64,000 bases of DNA from Sweltsa coloradensis. Taxonomy: Eukaryota; Arthropoda; Insecta; Plecoptera; Chloroperlidae. The stretch covers positions 1 through 64,000 of the forward strand of contig JAMZAV010007106.1 of the NCBI GenBank assembly GCA_024449915.1, given 5' to 3'. The notes below the pieces were generated by a model that ran no database searches, was not told where the DNA came from, and saw nothing but the letters and a program-made list of their open reading frames with translations. Positions 41,000 to 53,774 of this stretch are shown here, piece by piece (within the stretch, counting starts at the first letter, position 1; each line of letters opens with the position of its first letter). Both the position numbers and the translations under genes were made by a program.

Positions 41000-42250
41000 G
41001 TTCAGTAAACATTGTTAAAGGGACGTGATATGACAAAAGTGTTTCACACTAGAAAATCAATAGGCCTATTGGATCTACCCAAATAAGAGGCATACTTTCA
41101 AGTTCAAGCCAAAAATAACCCAAGCCAAAAATTTAAAATTTTAAAAATTTTGTTCAAAAACCTGGAATAACAAAACATAAAAATACCGGTACATACAAAT
41201 AAGGTAGGGCGCCTAATAAGAAGTAGGGCATACTCCCACGGTTAATGCTGGAGTGTTACAATTGGCCTTACGCATGAAAAAATATTTTAACAAGCCTTAA
41301 TTGTTATTTACGTTTGTGTAATTGTGTGACATTGTGTAATTGACAATGTATCTACCTTTTAAGTACCGTATTTAAATCTGGAACATAAATAGTAGGTAGG
41401 CCTAATAGCCTTCATGTTTTTTGTTTTTCCCCCCGTATTGACTGATATGATAATAAAATGTCATCCCTAGTTACAACCCGCTTGAGATTTAACTCAACCT
41501 ATCTCAATCAATCATGGTTAGTTATATTTCAGGAAATGTAGCCTAGCTAGATTGTATGGTTATAATCTAATTTTAGAAAAGTTCCATACAGCAGACTCGC
41601 TTGCTCGCATTTTTTTGACGAAATAGTCCCACCAGCAAAAAAAAAAAATTTAAGTGCGCTCTTGAAAAAATTCCTAGAGCTTTTGCGAAGATACCCACCT
41701 AGGCAATGTAGTTGTGACTTACCTCGTTTATCTTGTACGTTTTAAAAAAATTTTCCCAAAAAGACCCAAAGGTCCTTGCACCCCAATTCAAACTAGTCTA
41801 AACTATACGGAACAATTAATAAATAGGGTAAAATAGTAATAAAGTCTTACTGGATCGTTAATCACATTCTGTTCAGTCGATGCTTGATCCTCTTCATTAT
41901 AGGCACGATCCTCGTGTTCATTATTTTCAGAGGGTGAGTTGGTGGCAGACTGGCAATTACGTCACGTCCTCGAAGCGTGAGAATAAAAACTTGGAGAAAT
42001 CTATAGCTACAACGCATTTACCAACCCTCAACTTCCCCGCAATTGCCACCACTACTGCCTTATCACCATGGGCGTCAATCAAATTGGACCAATCGAAACA
42101 CTTAGAATCTCTCCACTACGCACCAAAATCATCAGTCGAGCAGTCCAGAGCGTTCGAGCAAAACAAACTTACTTTGGGCTCTCGAGGAGACTTCATGTCC
42201 GGGTTGGGGGCTCTAGTCTAGACAGGGCGGATCAACCAGGAACTTAATAA
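41000..42250. other. spacer, no gene recognised
   Basis: AT-rich. A 113-codon plus-strand frame at 41880-42221 has no family features. Confidence 0.35.
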
Positions 42251-42255
42251 AACAC

Positions 42256-42345
42256 ATCTTGGAACTTGGGCGAGAACTTGGAACTTGGGCGAGAATTTGG
42301 AACTTGGGAGAGAACTTGGAACTTGGTCGAGAACTTGGAACTTGG
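42256..42345 (+). repeat. GGAACTTGG minisatellite
   Basis: About four units of ~21 bp, pattern GAACTTGGAACTTGGGCGAG with G/T changes. Confidence 0.85.
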
Positions 42346-42549
42346 AAAACGCAGGAGTCTCCGGAAAGAACGCCGGCTTGACCTGGCTGGTCAATATCTA
42401 CAATATCTACAAATCTACGAATCGCGATAATACGGTAAAACAAACTTGCTATCTACGAACGAACTTTAAAAACTTTTATAAAATGGCTGGCTAACTTTAA
42501 TTATTGAGAACTTTGACGATTGGGAACTTTTGAGAATTTGATAACATGT

Positions 42550-42882
42550 TTTTGTAATTGTAAATGTAACATAACTTGATTTGATTCATTATAATTAATT
42601 GTATTTTGAAACTGGTTTTGTTAATTTGTGTTAACCTTTCGTTGTCTGTCTGTCCCACTCAATATTTTATTTCAGTTTTCTATAAATTAAACTTCAGCAG
42701 TTGGCAAGACTGCCTCCCGACTTGAGTTTTAGACCGGCGCACTTCTTCTAAGGTTGGTAATTTTTTCTGACGGTGAATTCGTTTGATTGTTTTTCGATTT
42801 TGGATAAATAAAAGTAGCTTTTATTGTTTTATTTGTTGTGGGAAAGGCTATTTAGCGACATTGGCGCCCAGCGTGGGGCTTT
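42550..42882 (+). mobile_element. LTR end with lysine-type primer-binding site
   Basis: TGGCGCCCAGCGTGGGGC at 42862-42879 differs by one base from the primer-binding site complementary to a lysine tRNA 3' end. It directly follows a sequence ending in CA with an upstream AATAAA (42804-42811), as at the end of a 5' LTR. The LTR start could not be defined and the internal region is lost within about 120 bases, where a hAT element begins at 42999. The start coordinate is a guess. Confidence 0.5.
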
Positions 42883-42998
42883 CTTTCTTTCTTATTTTTT
42901 AACGTCTATCCTATTCAGCATTAAAACAACAATGCATTTAAACACAACAATTTTAGTAACAAATAAAAATGATATAAAATGTATTTAAAGAATTAATC

Positions 42999-44110
42999 TA
43001 GGGGTGTGCGGGTACCCGAAATTTCGGGTCGGGTCGGATATTTTGTGTCATATCCGATTACTCGACGACGAGATGGAAAATTCAGGTCGGGTCGGGTATT
43101 TGGCGCTCGAGTTTGAATTTGTTGGTTGAGCCAGCGTGAACAAGGTCTATGCTGAAGAAGTTCGTAAAACTCCGTTAGATCGCAGCACTGGCAACAAGTC
43201 GAAGCATAAGTCGAGTCGACAGTTTCTAGCAATGAACGCACGGAATCGGTTTCGTAATATCGATCATGTCGATGTACCATCCCTTGGCACTTCTTGTGAC
43301 TGGTTGCGTTTGGTTAGGCCTGCACGATTTCACGTTTGGAAATGTTTTACAGCACGCTGGCACTACTACAATTTACGTAGGGCTATTGTACTTTGTTTAA
43401 ATTGTTAAATGATATTCTTCGTGCTGAATGATGTAGAAGACGCCAAGAGTGACTGGATGGAGATGTTGAAAGTGGACTATTTACGTACCGTAGGCTGGCC
43501 TACTCCTAACCATACTATTCAGTCGGCGATATGGCTCCACTTCATCAAATTTGCGAATTGCCAATCTAAGGTAATTATTGCAATGCATTTTAAAAAAACC
43601 TTTACGTAATACGACGGCCTCCAGCGTCATTTAAAGAAAGCATCCGTCCCAGTTCAATAAATTCAAAGTAGAGGACGAGAAAGGAAAATGACAGGGAAGC
43701 TTCAAAGACAAGCAAACTAGCCTAGGCCTACGACCGCGGGTTTCAAACCCAACAGGCACACAGGTGAACTCTTCAAAAAACAGCCCTTGCCCTCAACTCA
43801 CCCTGGCAAAAACAATAACATAGCTAGGCCTAGGCTAAGGCTAGGCCTAGGCTCTGGGCTAAGGCTAGGCCTAGGCTCTAGGCTAAGGCTAGGCCTAGGC
43901 CCTTAGATTTAAGGATAGGCCTAGGCTCTAGGTTTAAGGCGTAGGTCTAGGCTAAGGCTAGGCCTACATGGTTTTGATGAGGATTGGCACTTGGCTAGGG
44001 CTTTGAATAACATTTGAATAAGTATCCGACCCGAAAATTATCCGATTCCGCAGGTATCAATACCCGAACCCGAGCACGACCCGAAATAAAAAGTGCTGCC
44101 CCACACCCTA
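42999..44110. mobile_element. hAT-type non-autonomous transposon, 1112 bp
   Basis: It begins TAGGGGTGTGCGGGTACCCG and ends GCCCCACACCCTA. The ends are imperfect inverted repeats that include several TTCGGGTCGGGTCGG words. The flanks carry AATTAATC (42991-42998) and AATTAAGC (44111-44118), a diverged 8-bp duplication as hAT elements make. Frames inside (43136-43408) do not resemble transposase. The interior carries a TAGGCCTA minisatellite. Confidence 0.7.
43717..43975 (+). repeat. TAGGCCTA/AAGGCTAGGCC minisatellite in the hAT element
   Basis: Imperfect tandem units GGCTAAGGCTAGGCCTAGGC recur five or six times. Confidence 0.85.
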
Positions 44111-44296
44111 AATTAAGCAAATATAAAGAGGGTGGGGAAGAAAAGAAAAGGAAAAAATAAAAAAAAGGAAAAAGTTAAAAAAAAAGAAGAAAAAAAAAGA
44201 AAGAAAAAGAAAAAAGCTGATTTATTAGACGATCCCACTCAAATGAATATGAGGTTTTTATTATGTTCTGTGATCAAAGCCTTCTTCTTTTCTTCT

Positions 44297-44636
44297 TGCG
44301 GGGCCTTCAAATTTCACACTCGCAAACCTTCTCGTGGTTTGGCCCGTGATTAGGGGCCTTTTCTCCTGAAACTTATGGCGGCGCTCTGGGTCGTCGGTCG
44401 GTGAACTTCCCCTTCCCTTGACTAACCTACCCGACGGATGATGACACAGTACGGAGGACGACCACGACGTGGGGGAAAACCCCTGCCCTCCCCAACGCTT
44501 GTGGCTGGTTCTGACCAGCGCAGGCTTTGTCCACCCCTTGTTCCCCGCGTCATCCTTACCGTCCTCCCCTTTTGTCTCGATTAGCCAGGTTGCATAAATA
44601 TGAGACGTAAAGAATATCCATCCAAATCAATTTTCT
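44297..44636 (+). repeat. REP1 copy 13, full length with many indels
   Basis: It starts GCGGGGCCTTCAAATTTCAC and ends GAATATCCATCCAAATCAA. Single-base gains and losses occur throughout (for example CTAACCTACCCGACGG). Confidence 0.9.
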
Positions 44637-45277
44637 GCGAAACCCAGGTCTCTCCATTCGGTAGTAGTAGTAGTAGGCCATTCTTGGAACATTTCCGTTT
44701 CCGGCCATTACTTGCTCTGCCTCCTCGTCCCCATTTTTCCTTTTCTCAATTTCTCATTTCTATTTAAGTTTGTAATTTATGTTAAAAATTCCCAGAGTAT
44801 AAGAGAATATTCCTTTGTGTGAAATGTTGTATTTATATAAGTTACTCGATCTTCTGCAGTATACGAATACTGTTGGATTAGATCTGAACAAAACTTCAAA
44901 AAACGCTTTTCCGGAGTAATGGTTGGTGTTTCCACACAAAATTGCAGACGGCTTTTATCATGTCGTTTTTTTCGGTGGCTGTAGCACGCTGCGTACTGTG
45001 AAGTTTGGCTTCAAAGACGCCGGAAAAACTGCTATCTTTTTTGTCAAAGGTGATGTTTGCAAGTGATGTTGGGGTGCTTAGAGCTCTGATCTAGCTCCTC
45101 TCACCTCCTCTCACCGGTAAGATATCTAGAGTGTGTATTGGCAAACCAAGCTATACATAAAATAACTAATAGCGATATTATACAAGCCAGGATATTGAAT
45201 ATTTGAAAATTCCATATGGCAACCAAGAGCGTACCGATAGAATCAGAGCTGTTTGTTGTCTAAAAGGGGCTACCCAC
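44637..45277. other. spacer, no gene recognised
   Basis: Nothing supported. Confidence 0.35.
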
Positions 45278-45503
45278 CTTGAAGAGAAAAGGCCAATGTT
45301 TCCTTGACTGCGGAAATAAGCAGTTTTCGGTTATCATCAGACGCTTCACGGGGTATTGTGGTGTCTGGTCTCCACAATTAGCAAGTCGTTTGTTCCTTTT
45401 TTTTGAACGTGTCCTGGAGCCAAGTGGTCTTGGTCTCCAACGAGTTGATCTCTTCATTCCACTCAAAGTATCACCACTCCATTGTTGAGGGCTACATCCA
45501 AAT
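45278..45503 (-). CDS. Unrecognised basic exon with good splice sites
   Basis: On the minus strand an acceptor ATTATTTTCAG at 45504 and a donor CTTCAAG/GTGGGT at 45278 bracket a 226-base open stretch, FGCSPQQWSGDTLSGMKRST, then RPRPLGSRTRSKKRNKRLAN and KHWPFLFK. It is strongly basic in the middle, as in a DNA-binding or nuclear-localisation segment. I do not recognise the family, and partner exons were not found. Confidence 0.35.
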
Positions 45504-47089
45504 CTGAAAATAATTACGTTTATTTAGTTTATGGATTTTTAAAATACACAATATTTATAGGAAGCAATTTAATTAGCATGTATGGAAAGTATGCTAAGTA
45601 GCATATATGACAGCTTCTGAATTGTTGGTGCATTGTCCCCCCCGATTTGAATCAATGTTTGATAAAAAAAAAGTTATTTAGGAATATTTTGCATTTTAAA
45701 GAGAAATGTGGAATGTATTGCTAAAAAGTCACTATCTTACTTTTCCACATTTTAGCTGGACATGCATATAAACATTATCGAATATTTATTGTACTGTTTA
45801 CATTTCTGTTGTTATTGTTTCTTTCATTAATTAAAAGCTTTGCATATTGAAACAATCTTATTATCTCTCAATATAGTCTATCTCTCAATATATCTTATGA
45901 GAGTTAACTATATACCATAAACTACTAATACTTATTTGTGTCTAATTCATCATTGGTACAGGTTTGGTCATACCGGTCTGCTTCGAGGTCTTTTTAGACC
46001 TCCCTTCGTGACCGGGTCAGTGCTCGCCATTTTCCTGGTCGCGTTATTATTCTTTATGATCAGTGTGTCTATTCGGATTTTTTCCCTGGTTGCCTAAGAC
46101 ACCATTCGGTTTAGGAATTCAACTCGGGGGAAACTTATTCACCACAAGCCTGGCTATTCTCTTAATGGTAGGCAAGCTGGGGTTGGTTCTCAATTTAAAA
46201 AAGTGATGGCGAGACAGGATTGGATTTAATAGGAATGCCATAAGTCCATCAAAGCCCCTTACCTGCCTCGAATCTTCAATGTTACAATTAAAACAAACTA
46301 CAAAGACAACAACAAAGAAATAAAAGGCTAGAGGGCCTTGGAGATGGGTGCTGCTGAGGAGGAACAAGGTGTGGAACAAGAAGGGGATGGATTTAAGGAT
46401 GGAGGCGGAGTCTGTTAAAGCAATGGGCGGCGGCCGCCAAAAATGGGTATCGAAAAAGAGAGGACACCAATCGAAACAAAATAAATAAAAATTAAAATAT
46501 TATCAATATAAAACCAACATTCGTTCTTACACTGTGACTTGCTAACTTGGTCTCTGTTCATTTTTTTTTTGGCAAGACAAAAAGAGCTGATTAATCATGA
46601 AAGAGATGGGTATGGATAAGCATTTTGTGTTTCTTATAAACTATGGTAAATCCGAGACTGTGTATAGGTACGGTTTCTTGTACACGTTTTTTAAAACATT
46701 AAAAATGCAAACACAATATGTTTACCACATAATATTAGTGCTGAAATTGGAAATTGTGTATCATGGGATTTAATCAAAAGTGTTCAAGTGCAAGAATATT
46801 GAGCTTTGAAAATCAAAACACTAGAAAGTATAAGTTTGAATATGATCCATGCAGGTTGATACTGGGGTCTGCATTGCAAAAGGGGAGGGGCGGATGTGAG
46901 TATTAGGTTGTAGGGGGCAAAATTTACCCCGCCACACTCTGCATGTGTCGCACCGACTACATTCGCCGCTGATTATTAGTAAAATATTTCTATTGTAATG
47001 AATACAAGCCTAATCTAGAGTGTGGTGAGAAGATTTTTTTTTTCAACAAAAATATAACCCAGCAAAGGCGCGTTTACATTATTGGGCCC
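45504..47089. other. spacer with one stem-loop
   Basis: AT-rich with no gene. A nested hairpin lies at 45973-46015: GAGGTCT-TTTT-AGACCTC inside CCGGTC...GACCGG. It may be part of a transposon, but no ends were found. Confidence 0.4.
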
Positions 47090-47210
47090 GTGGCGCCGAC
47101 TGCCAACTCGCAAAAACCCCCCTTCTCGTGGTTGGCCCGGGATTAAGCGAGTTTTTCTCCGAACACTAATGGCGAGCTATGGCGTCGTCTTCGGGGCTTC
47201 CCATTCCCTT
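47090..47210 (+). repeat. REP1 copy 14, left part
   Basis: It runs from CGACTGCCAACTCGCAAAAA to CATTCCCTTTG, where about 90 bases of the adjacent tandem array intervene before REP1 resumes at 47301. Confidence 0.75.
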
Positions 47211-48302
47211 TGTATCAACACTTACCAGCATGAATTTGGCATGGTGGTAGATAAAATATAAGAATTACTACTCCGGTTGGAGGCAAACGATATTTCACCC
47301 CTTCCTTTGACTACCTCCCCGACGGCAACGACAATGCCCAACACGAAGGATGATGACACAGACGGAGGGGACGAACCACGACGTGGGGGAACCCTGCCCT
47401 CCCATACGCTTCGTGGCTGGTCTGACCAGCACAGGCCTGTCCACCCTGTCCCCCGCGGTCATCCCTTACGTCCCTACCTTCGTCGCGATTAGCCCAAGTT
47501 GCATAATATGAGACGTTAAGCAATATGCAATCAATCAATCATCATCCTGAAATTGGAAATGCGTACTAGGGTCGTATTTATCATTGTAATTATAAACTGA
47601 TCCAATAATATTATGCTCAAGCATGTTTTGATCCAATCAAACCTAATTTCTCATGTTTTTTATACCCCCACCCCTAGTAGTGATTTTTTGATCAAACACT
47701 TACCAGCATGATAATTTGGCATGGTGGTAGATAAAAAAAAGAATTACTATTCCGTTGGGAGGCAAACGATATTTCACCCTGAATGCCATCCATCACCTTA
47801 AAATTGGAATTGGTACTAGGTTGTATTTATCTACATGTTTTTCTTATTAAAATTATCCAATAATATTATGCTCAAGCATGTTCGATCCAATTAACCTAAT
47901 TTCTCATGTTTTTTTTACCCCCACCCCTAGTAGGGATGTTTTTTGATCAACACTTACGCATTGAATTTGGCATGGAATTGCAGGTGGTAGATAAACTATA
48001 AAGAATTACTATTCCGTTGGGAGGCAAACAATATTTCACCCCATAATTGCCCGCTACATCCTTAAATTGGAATTGGTACTAGGTAGTGTTCATATACATG
48101 TTATTATTTAACATTATCCAAAATTTATGCTCAAGCATGTTTCGATCCAATCAACCTAATTTCCTCATGTTTTTTGTACCCCCACTCCTAGTAGTGAGGG
48201 ATTTTTTTTAGCAACATTACCAGCATGGAAAATTAGGCATGGTGGTAGATAGAAATATAAGAATTACTATCCTGGGAGGCCAAACGATATTTCACCCAAG
48301 TT
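47211..48302 (+). repeat. Tandem array, ~255-bp unit, about 3.4 units, interrupted by REP1
   Basis: The unit holds AATTGG...ACTAGG, TTATGCTCAAGCATGTT, ACCCCCACCCCTAGTAG, ACACTTACCAGCATG, GGCATGGTGGTAGATA and GGAGGCAAACGATATTTCAC. Units end at about 47300, 47780, 48040 and 48300. Identity is about 85-90%. REP1 sequence (47301-47545) separates the first unit end from the rest. Confidence 0.85.
47301..47545 (+). repeat. REP1 copy 14, right part
   Basis: It starts TTCCTTTGACTACCTCCCCG and ends GCAATATGCAATCAATCAATC. Joined with 47090-47210 it would make one full copy, with about 9 bases of shared sequence at the break. Confidence 0.8.
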
Positions 48303-49150
48303 CATCCGAAAATTGAAAAGACGATGTAACACCCTGGGATCTCTCAAGGCGTTTCTCGATGCAAGAGTAGTTAGACCCCGTCTACGCATTGGAACAAATC
48401 TCACTCAGGATACCTTCTAAGAGGCAAAGATCCACCCTATGTGAGCAGTGGTTGGTGAGATTTAATGTTAAGCACCTTTAGTAGAATGTCCCCAACTCAT
48501 GGACGAGAGGAATAATTTTAAACCAAAAGCCTAATTTAAAAGAAAATGTATCTGTGATTGAGAATATAACAATTGTTTAAATACATACTAATCAACAAAG
48601 CTGTATCATAGAATTTAAAAAATTACACATCACTCTAAGAAATACGGGCACTAATAAACCTTTAGTGTGGTGTGCCTTAAACCCTAATAACTAAATAACA
48701 TAACTAAATTAAAATTGATAAGAGTTGTTCAATCATGTGTTTTTTTCATGGGGGGTTATCTGAAGAATGTATTCAATAAAATCAAATTAAAAGATTCAAT
48801 AGTTTTAGTTAAAGAAAAACAATAATAAGCATGTTACATTGCGTTGGTATCTTGGTTACATGGTACAAGGTGGTATTTTTCTACAATTTGTAAAAAAATT
48901 AAAACAAAAAAAATCGATTTTTGGGGCTGTGATATTACACTGTCACTTCAGACAAACAAATAGTCATTTGAATGATGACACACTCTGTTATTGGGGGTGG
49001 GATATCGCTTGCCTCCCGCGGATTTTAATTCTGATATTTTATCTACCCCCATGCAACAATTGCGTGTATCCGGATTTGCAATATTTCCTCTAACAGCTCT
49101 CACTAGTCGGCAACTAACCACCAAGACGGACCTTTTAATTCTGAAAGATA
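48303..49150. other. spacer, no gene recognised
   Basis: A run at 48300-48380 (CGAAAATTGAAAAGACGATG, then ACACCCTGGGATCTCTCAAG) may be an RT remnant, but it is too short to assign. The rest is AT-rich. Confidence 0.35.
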
Positions 49151-49390
49151 TGTTGCGTCGGCCTTTTCAGTCAACGTTGAAGGCGTTGACCTTTTCCAGT
49201 CGACTTTGTAGGCGTCTTCTTGTCGGCGTCGACTTTGATGCGTCGACTTGTAGGCCGTTCTTTGTAGGCGTCGATTTGTAGGCGTTTTCTTTGAACCTCG
49301 ACGTGGAAGACGTCGGACTTGGAATTCATTCGTGAAGGCGTCGTCTTTGAATCGTCGCTGAAGGCTCGACTTAACGTCGATTTTGGAAGC
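49150..49390 (+). repeat. Degenerate GTCGACTTTGTAGGC minisatellite
   Basis: About 13 imperfect units of 15-18 bp, each with a GTCGA core and an AGGC or AAGGC end. Confidence 0.75.
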
Positions 49391-50210
49391 TGGCGTAACG
49401 ATTATATTAATGTCTGAATTCGGCACCATGTATTTTTTAACTTAAGACACTTTGCCAAAGCATACACCTGATCTGTGCCCTTTAAAAGTAGTATTGGTAG
49501 TAATCTGTAATGTAAAAAAAACATTTAAGTTAGGACCATTTAATGGAAATTAACGCGAGCATTGCAGCTTAAATTATCAAGATATTGTCATATGTTGAGC
49601 CAAATGAAGACGATAGTGAAAACTGCATTTACTGAACATTTTTACAATATGACCTATTAAGAACAAAATTATCTTATCAATATTTGGTGAATTGATTTAA
49701 AAAGGCTTTCAATAAATCGGCAATGTTGGTTTCTTTATAAACAAACTTAATTCTATAATCAATAGATGTAGCAAAACATTTAACTTAAAAAACGTGTTCA
49801 CTTTATTTGAAGTTAAGCCAAGGCTAGGGCTAGTCCTTTTCTAGATAGGCCTAAGTCTACACAATTAGCTAGGCCTGACTTTTTTAGTGTGTAGGATATT
49901 TACGTTGTCAAAGGAATGCTGGCATCCCTCACCCCAGAAAATCGTTCTCCTCTTCATTGCAACACTTCATCACGTAATAGCCTGGCCCTAGGCCTAGGCC
50001 TAGCTCGCCTATGTGGCGATGCCGGGTCCGTGGCGTTCTTTATACTCGTGAAAATCAGCAGAGGATTAATACACACACAGCAATTGGTCATAAACATCCT
50101 CCGCGACGCATCCAGAACTTTTGATTTTATTACCTTCTAAATTCTTTTCGAAGCATGTACGCAACGAGTGATTTTTTTTCTCGATTTGGCTAGTCGGGAC
50201 GTCAATAAAT
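49391..50210. other. spacer, no gene recognised
   Basis: AT-rich. TAGGCCTA words cluster at 49803-50005. No coding feature. Confidence 0.35.
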
Positions 50211-50211
50211 T

Positions 50212-50580
50212 CACCTTTTAAGAGGTCATGTACTAATGCATCAACACGATTTGAAGAGTTCAATGCCCTTGACGTACAGCACGATATGACCTCGCCGCCC
50301 CGCACCTTTTGAGTACCACTTTCACCAACACAGCGAGACCTCGCGGGTCGCGGCGCCCTCGCAGTCGGGCTGTGTTTCTTGTGCAGGCGGAGTGTTTTGT
50401 GTTCGCTCTTCAGTCTGTACTGTTGGGCCTCCACAGTACACGCAGTTAACACTTCTGTCGCTACTAGAATGTGTTGTTTGAGCAAGTTTTTTTTGGTATG
50501 TACTTGCAAAGATATCTTTAAGTTTGTTCGTCCAGCGACTGGAAGGTTATATTCGCTCTTCATTCTGCCTGCTTGTTTGT
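50212..50580 (+). repeat. REP2 copy E
   Basis: It starts within AGAGGTCATGTACTAATGCATC and contains the REP2 core ATATGACCTCGCCGCCCCGC, then CTCGCAGTCGGGCTGTGTTTC and GGCCTCCACAGTACACGCAG. The minus-strand frame across it (165 codons) reads QKVRGGEVIS through the core, as in the copies at 6455 and 38220. Confidence 0.65.
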
Positions 50581-50889
50581 TTACTTCAAGAAAAAATTCT
50601 TCAGTTTTAATTTCGCCGACAACGACGTCTACAATACCTGTTTATAACTTGTTTGCTACGTTTATTTGGTAGCCCCAGTACAGTTTTTCACTACAGGTAG
50701 TGCTGTTATACCCACCCCACCCCCCAATTACATAATTTATCATAGAATTCATCTGAAATACATGACACTTTGCTGCCACTGTCAAACAACGCAGTTTAAA
50801 TGTTGTTTCTCAACAACAGTTTAACACTGGGACAGTCGGAATTTCCTAGTTTCATAAAGTAGGTCTATTCTAATAAAAATGCACTAGTC

Positions 50890-51257
50890 TTCTGAAACAT
50901 AGGGCCAACAAATTCCAAACTAGCAACCCTCTCGTGGTTTGGCCGTGATTAGGGAGTTATCTCCCTGAACTAATGTGCGAGATTTGGGTCGTAGTCGGGG
51001 AACCCCTTCCCTTGACTACCTCCCGACGGCCGAACAGACAACACGGACGGATGATGACAACATGTCGGAGACGACCACGACTTGGGGGGAAACAGCCCTC
51101 CCCATATGCTTGTGGCTGGTTCTGACCAGCACAGGCCTTTCCACCCCTTGTCCCCCGCGTCATCCCTTAACGTCCCTCCCTTCGTCTCGATTAGCCAAGT
51201 TGCATAAATATGAGACGTAAAGCAATATCCAAGCCAATCCAAAATTCTGAAACATAG
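50890..51257 (+). repeat. REP1 copy 15 with 13-bp target duplication
   Basis: The copy spans 50903-51244. TTCTGAAACATAG is duplicated at 50890-50902 and 51245-51257. It is a second independent proof of target-primed insertion. Many single-base indels. Confidence 0.95.
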
Positions 51258-51611
51258 TATTTACCTCTTTCACGGGAATTTCTACAGACGACTGATGAGA
51301 CCCGACAACTTCCCCAGTCCTAATAAGTTTAAACTTTTGATGTGAGGGACACCGTTCTCCACGTGAATTGTCATGTGGGCTTTCACCTGAGGGTCATTTA
51401 TCCGGTGGTTCTATTATTTTGATTTGTTGTTATTATTGTTGTACGTGGGATTTCCTGTCTCAGTTATTAGTGGGACCATCGGTTTTCCTGGTAGTACCCC
51501 GGTATCTCTGATCATTTGCCCCCTGAACTATTTCCCTGATTCCCTGATAGTTTCACCTAATTCGCATGAATTGTTTCTTCAATTTAAACCTTTTAAGTAG
51601 TGAGTCAACGT
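51258..51611. other. spacer, no gene recognised
   Basis: Nothing supported. Confidence 0.35.
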
Positions 51612-53090
51612 CAACTACAAACAAACATAAAGCGCCTTGAGATATGGTCAGCTGAAATCGATATAAATTCTCAATCACTAAAAACCACATGTGTGCTATT
51701 AGCCTTCGGCGTAGATTATGCTTAATTCCCGACCTGCACCATGGGAAGCCATGCCGTACCATTTGCTGAAATTGCCGATTTGGGAATGTTATTTGATAAA
51801 AAGTTATTGTGGAAGCCCCATACCAGCAGCTACGAAACAAGTGTTTAAAAAACTTTAAATATTCTACGAGTGCTAGCAATACTAATTGGGGAAGCTGATC
51901 GTATACTCTTGTTACATCTATATCGCTCCCTCAATCCGCTCCAAGTTAGATTTAGCCAGTTTTGATTAGATTCAAGCTGTCTCTTATATTAGACTTTGGA
52001 TACAGTTTCATCACAACCGGTATAAGACTTATCACAGGAGCTTTTCGTACGAGCCTATTCCCCGTCTTCTATGTGTCTGCAGAACCATCTTTTTCCTCTA
52101 GAGAAGTACCATGCTTAATATATTAACTCATAAAAGGTTCCCCCTAACAAACCAGCCATAAAGCAGTTTTTGACCCTCCATTCAATTCGGTATGAAGTTT
52201 CACATGAAGGCCTCAAGACCAGTGGCATCCGCTCCCTGGAATAACGGCAAGCCTTAAAATAACACTTTCCTTATTTTCTACAAATCAACTGGGGGCAATC
52301 CCACCTTGGAACTTAATAAAACCAGTTGCATAAAACAGCGACAAATATAAAAGGCCCCACATCAAACACACAATATCAAGCACTTTTCAACAAAACGATC
52401 GATACAACTACAAAGATTTCAAAAATAAGTTTTACAGACGGTTCCCAAATCACAATACAGTTGGCTCTGCCTTTACAACGGAGAGCAACAACTTCAGTTT
52501 TAAACTCATTCCATAGACAGCGTCTAACAATGCAGATCTGTTTGCAATTAATACTCTCCCCTCTCCTCCCCTCAAAGCCTCCTGTTTGCCCTTGATAAAC
52601 AAGGACTCCAAATCATAGTGTGCACAGATCTTAAGTCCATAGAGGCTATTTGGGCAAATTTCACTACCACACCCATTAGTTAGTAAAATACACCTTATAC
52701 TGTCCAAACTTGGTGCAAAAACAAAAATCAATAGTTTTTTGTTGGGACCAGGCCATTCTTGTATTTTAGGCAAATGATCTCGTCGACCAAAGTGCCAAGA
52801 AGCTTGTAACAAAAGAACAATGATGGCCAATAGTCGTAACGGCCTGAGCTTAAAGATTATTAACTTAAAACTAAGGCAAACGGGTGCGAAGAATGGATAT
52901 CATGCAAAATAATAAGCTTCGCGAAAATAAAAGGCGATGCACACCTTGGATGTCTCTCAATGCGCTCTCTCGACGCGAAATTTCCCCAAAAATTCAATCA
53001 CTTTATCTTCCTCAGCAAATGCTGGACGTCTCTGAACACGTTATCTTTAATATTACCCCGGATCGTATCTCGAAAAGCACTTTTTAGGCC
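51612..53090 (+). mobile_element. I-type LINE relic with RNase H
   Basis: On the plus strand, across many stops and frameshifts, it reads FDKKLLWKPHTSSYETSV, TLNILRVLAILIGEADRILL, LHLYRSLNP (RT end), FTDGS (RNase H start, 52430) and PLVSKIHLILSKLGAKTKIN, then GPGHSCI where intact relatives have GHVGI. The pattern equals the element at 22010 but with much more decay. Open frames on the opposite strand here are shadows. Confidence 0.7.
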
Positions 53091-53094
53091 CACA

Positions 53095-53770
53095 GACAAC
53101 ACTTCAAATCCCCCAGACCCACCACGGCACAAACCAGCCAACTCAAAAACCTCGTCACGGACTGACTGATTGTCAAACCCATGGCGTTTATCTGCACAAA
53201 CCGCCCACCGAATCATGTGAAATGCTAGACGTTGAGCCAAATCGACCAAATGCATGGCGGTAAGATAAATTGCAAAGTTGTTTCTAAACGAAGCATAACA
53301 TTTCATTCATTTATTACAAGAAAAATATTCCAATTAGTTAACTTTTACCAATTATTTGGTTGTACTCAATGAAAACACATGATCTCTTAATGTTTACTTG
53401 AATGGAATTTTTATTCTGATTCTGTTTTCTATGTCCAACCTGGATTATTTATATTTATTTTATTATATTAACATTGTGAAAAAAGATAGATCTTCATTTT
53501 AATGCTAAGTTAGGCTCTTTACTAATACAATAAGAATCACTATTGACAGTAATTTAACGCCGATCATGGAAAGTTCGATCCAATAGCTGTAACTTCTCCG
53601 ATATCCAAAAGACCTAGTCCAACCACTAGACAGACCGTTACGTTTCAGTTACGATACGATAGTTCATACTGTAGGGTACCGGTTTCAAAGTACCAAAGAG
53701 AAACTTTTTACTTTGAATCAACTAAAACTTCTCGTACACCACAACAATTGACGTTGTCATAAAGAAAATT
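53095..53770. other. AT-rich spacer, no gene recognised
   Basis: Nothing supported. Confidence 0.4.
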
Positions 53771-53774
53771 TTTA

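Noticed and set aside
44132..44353. Lys/Glu-rich peptide frame
   Set aside because: It is a purine simple sequence running into REP1 copy 13.
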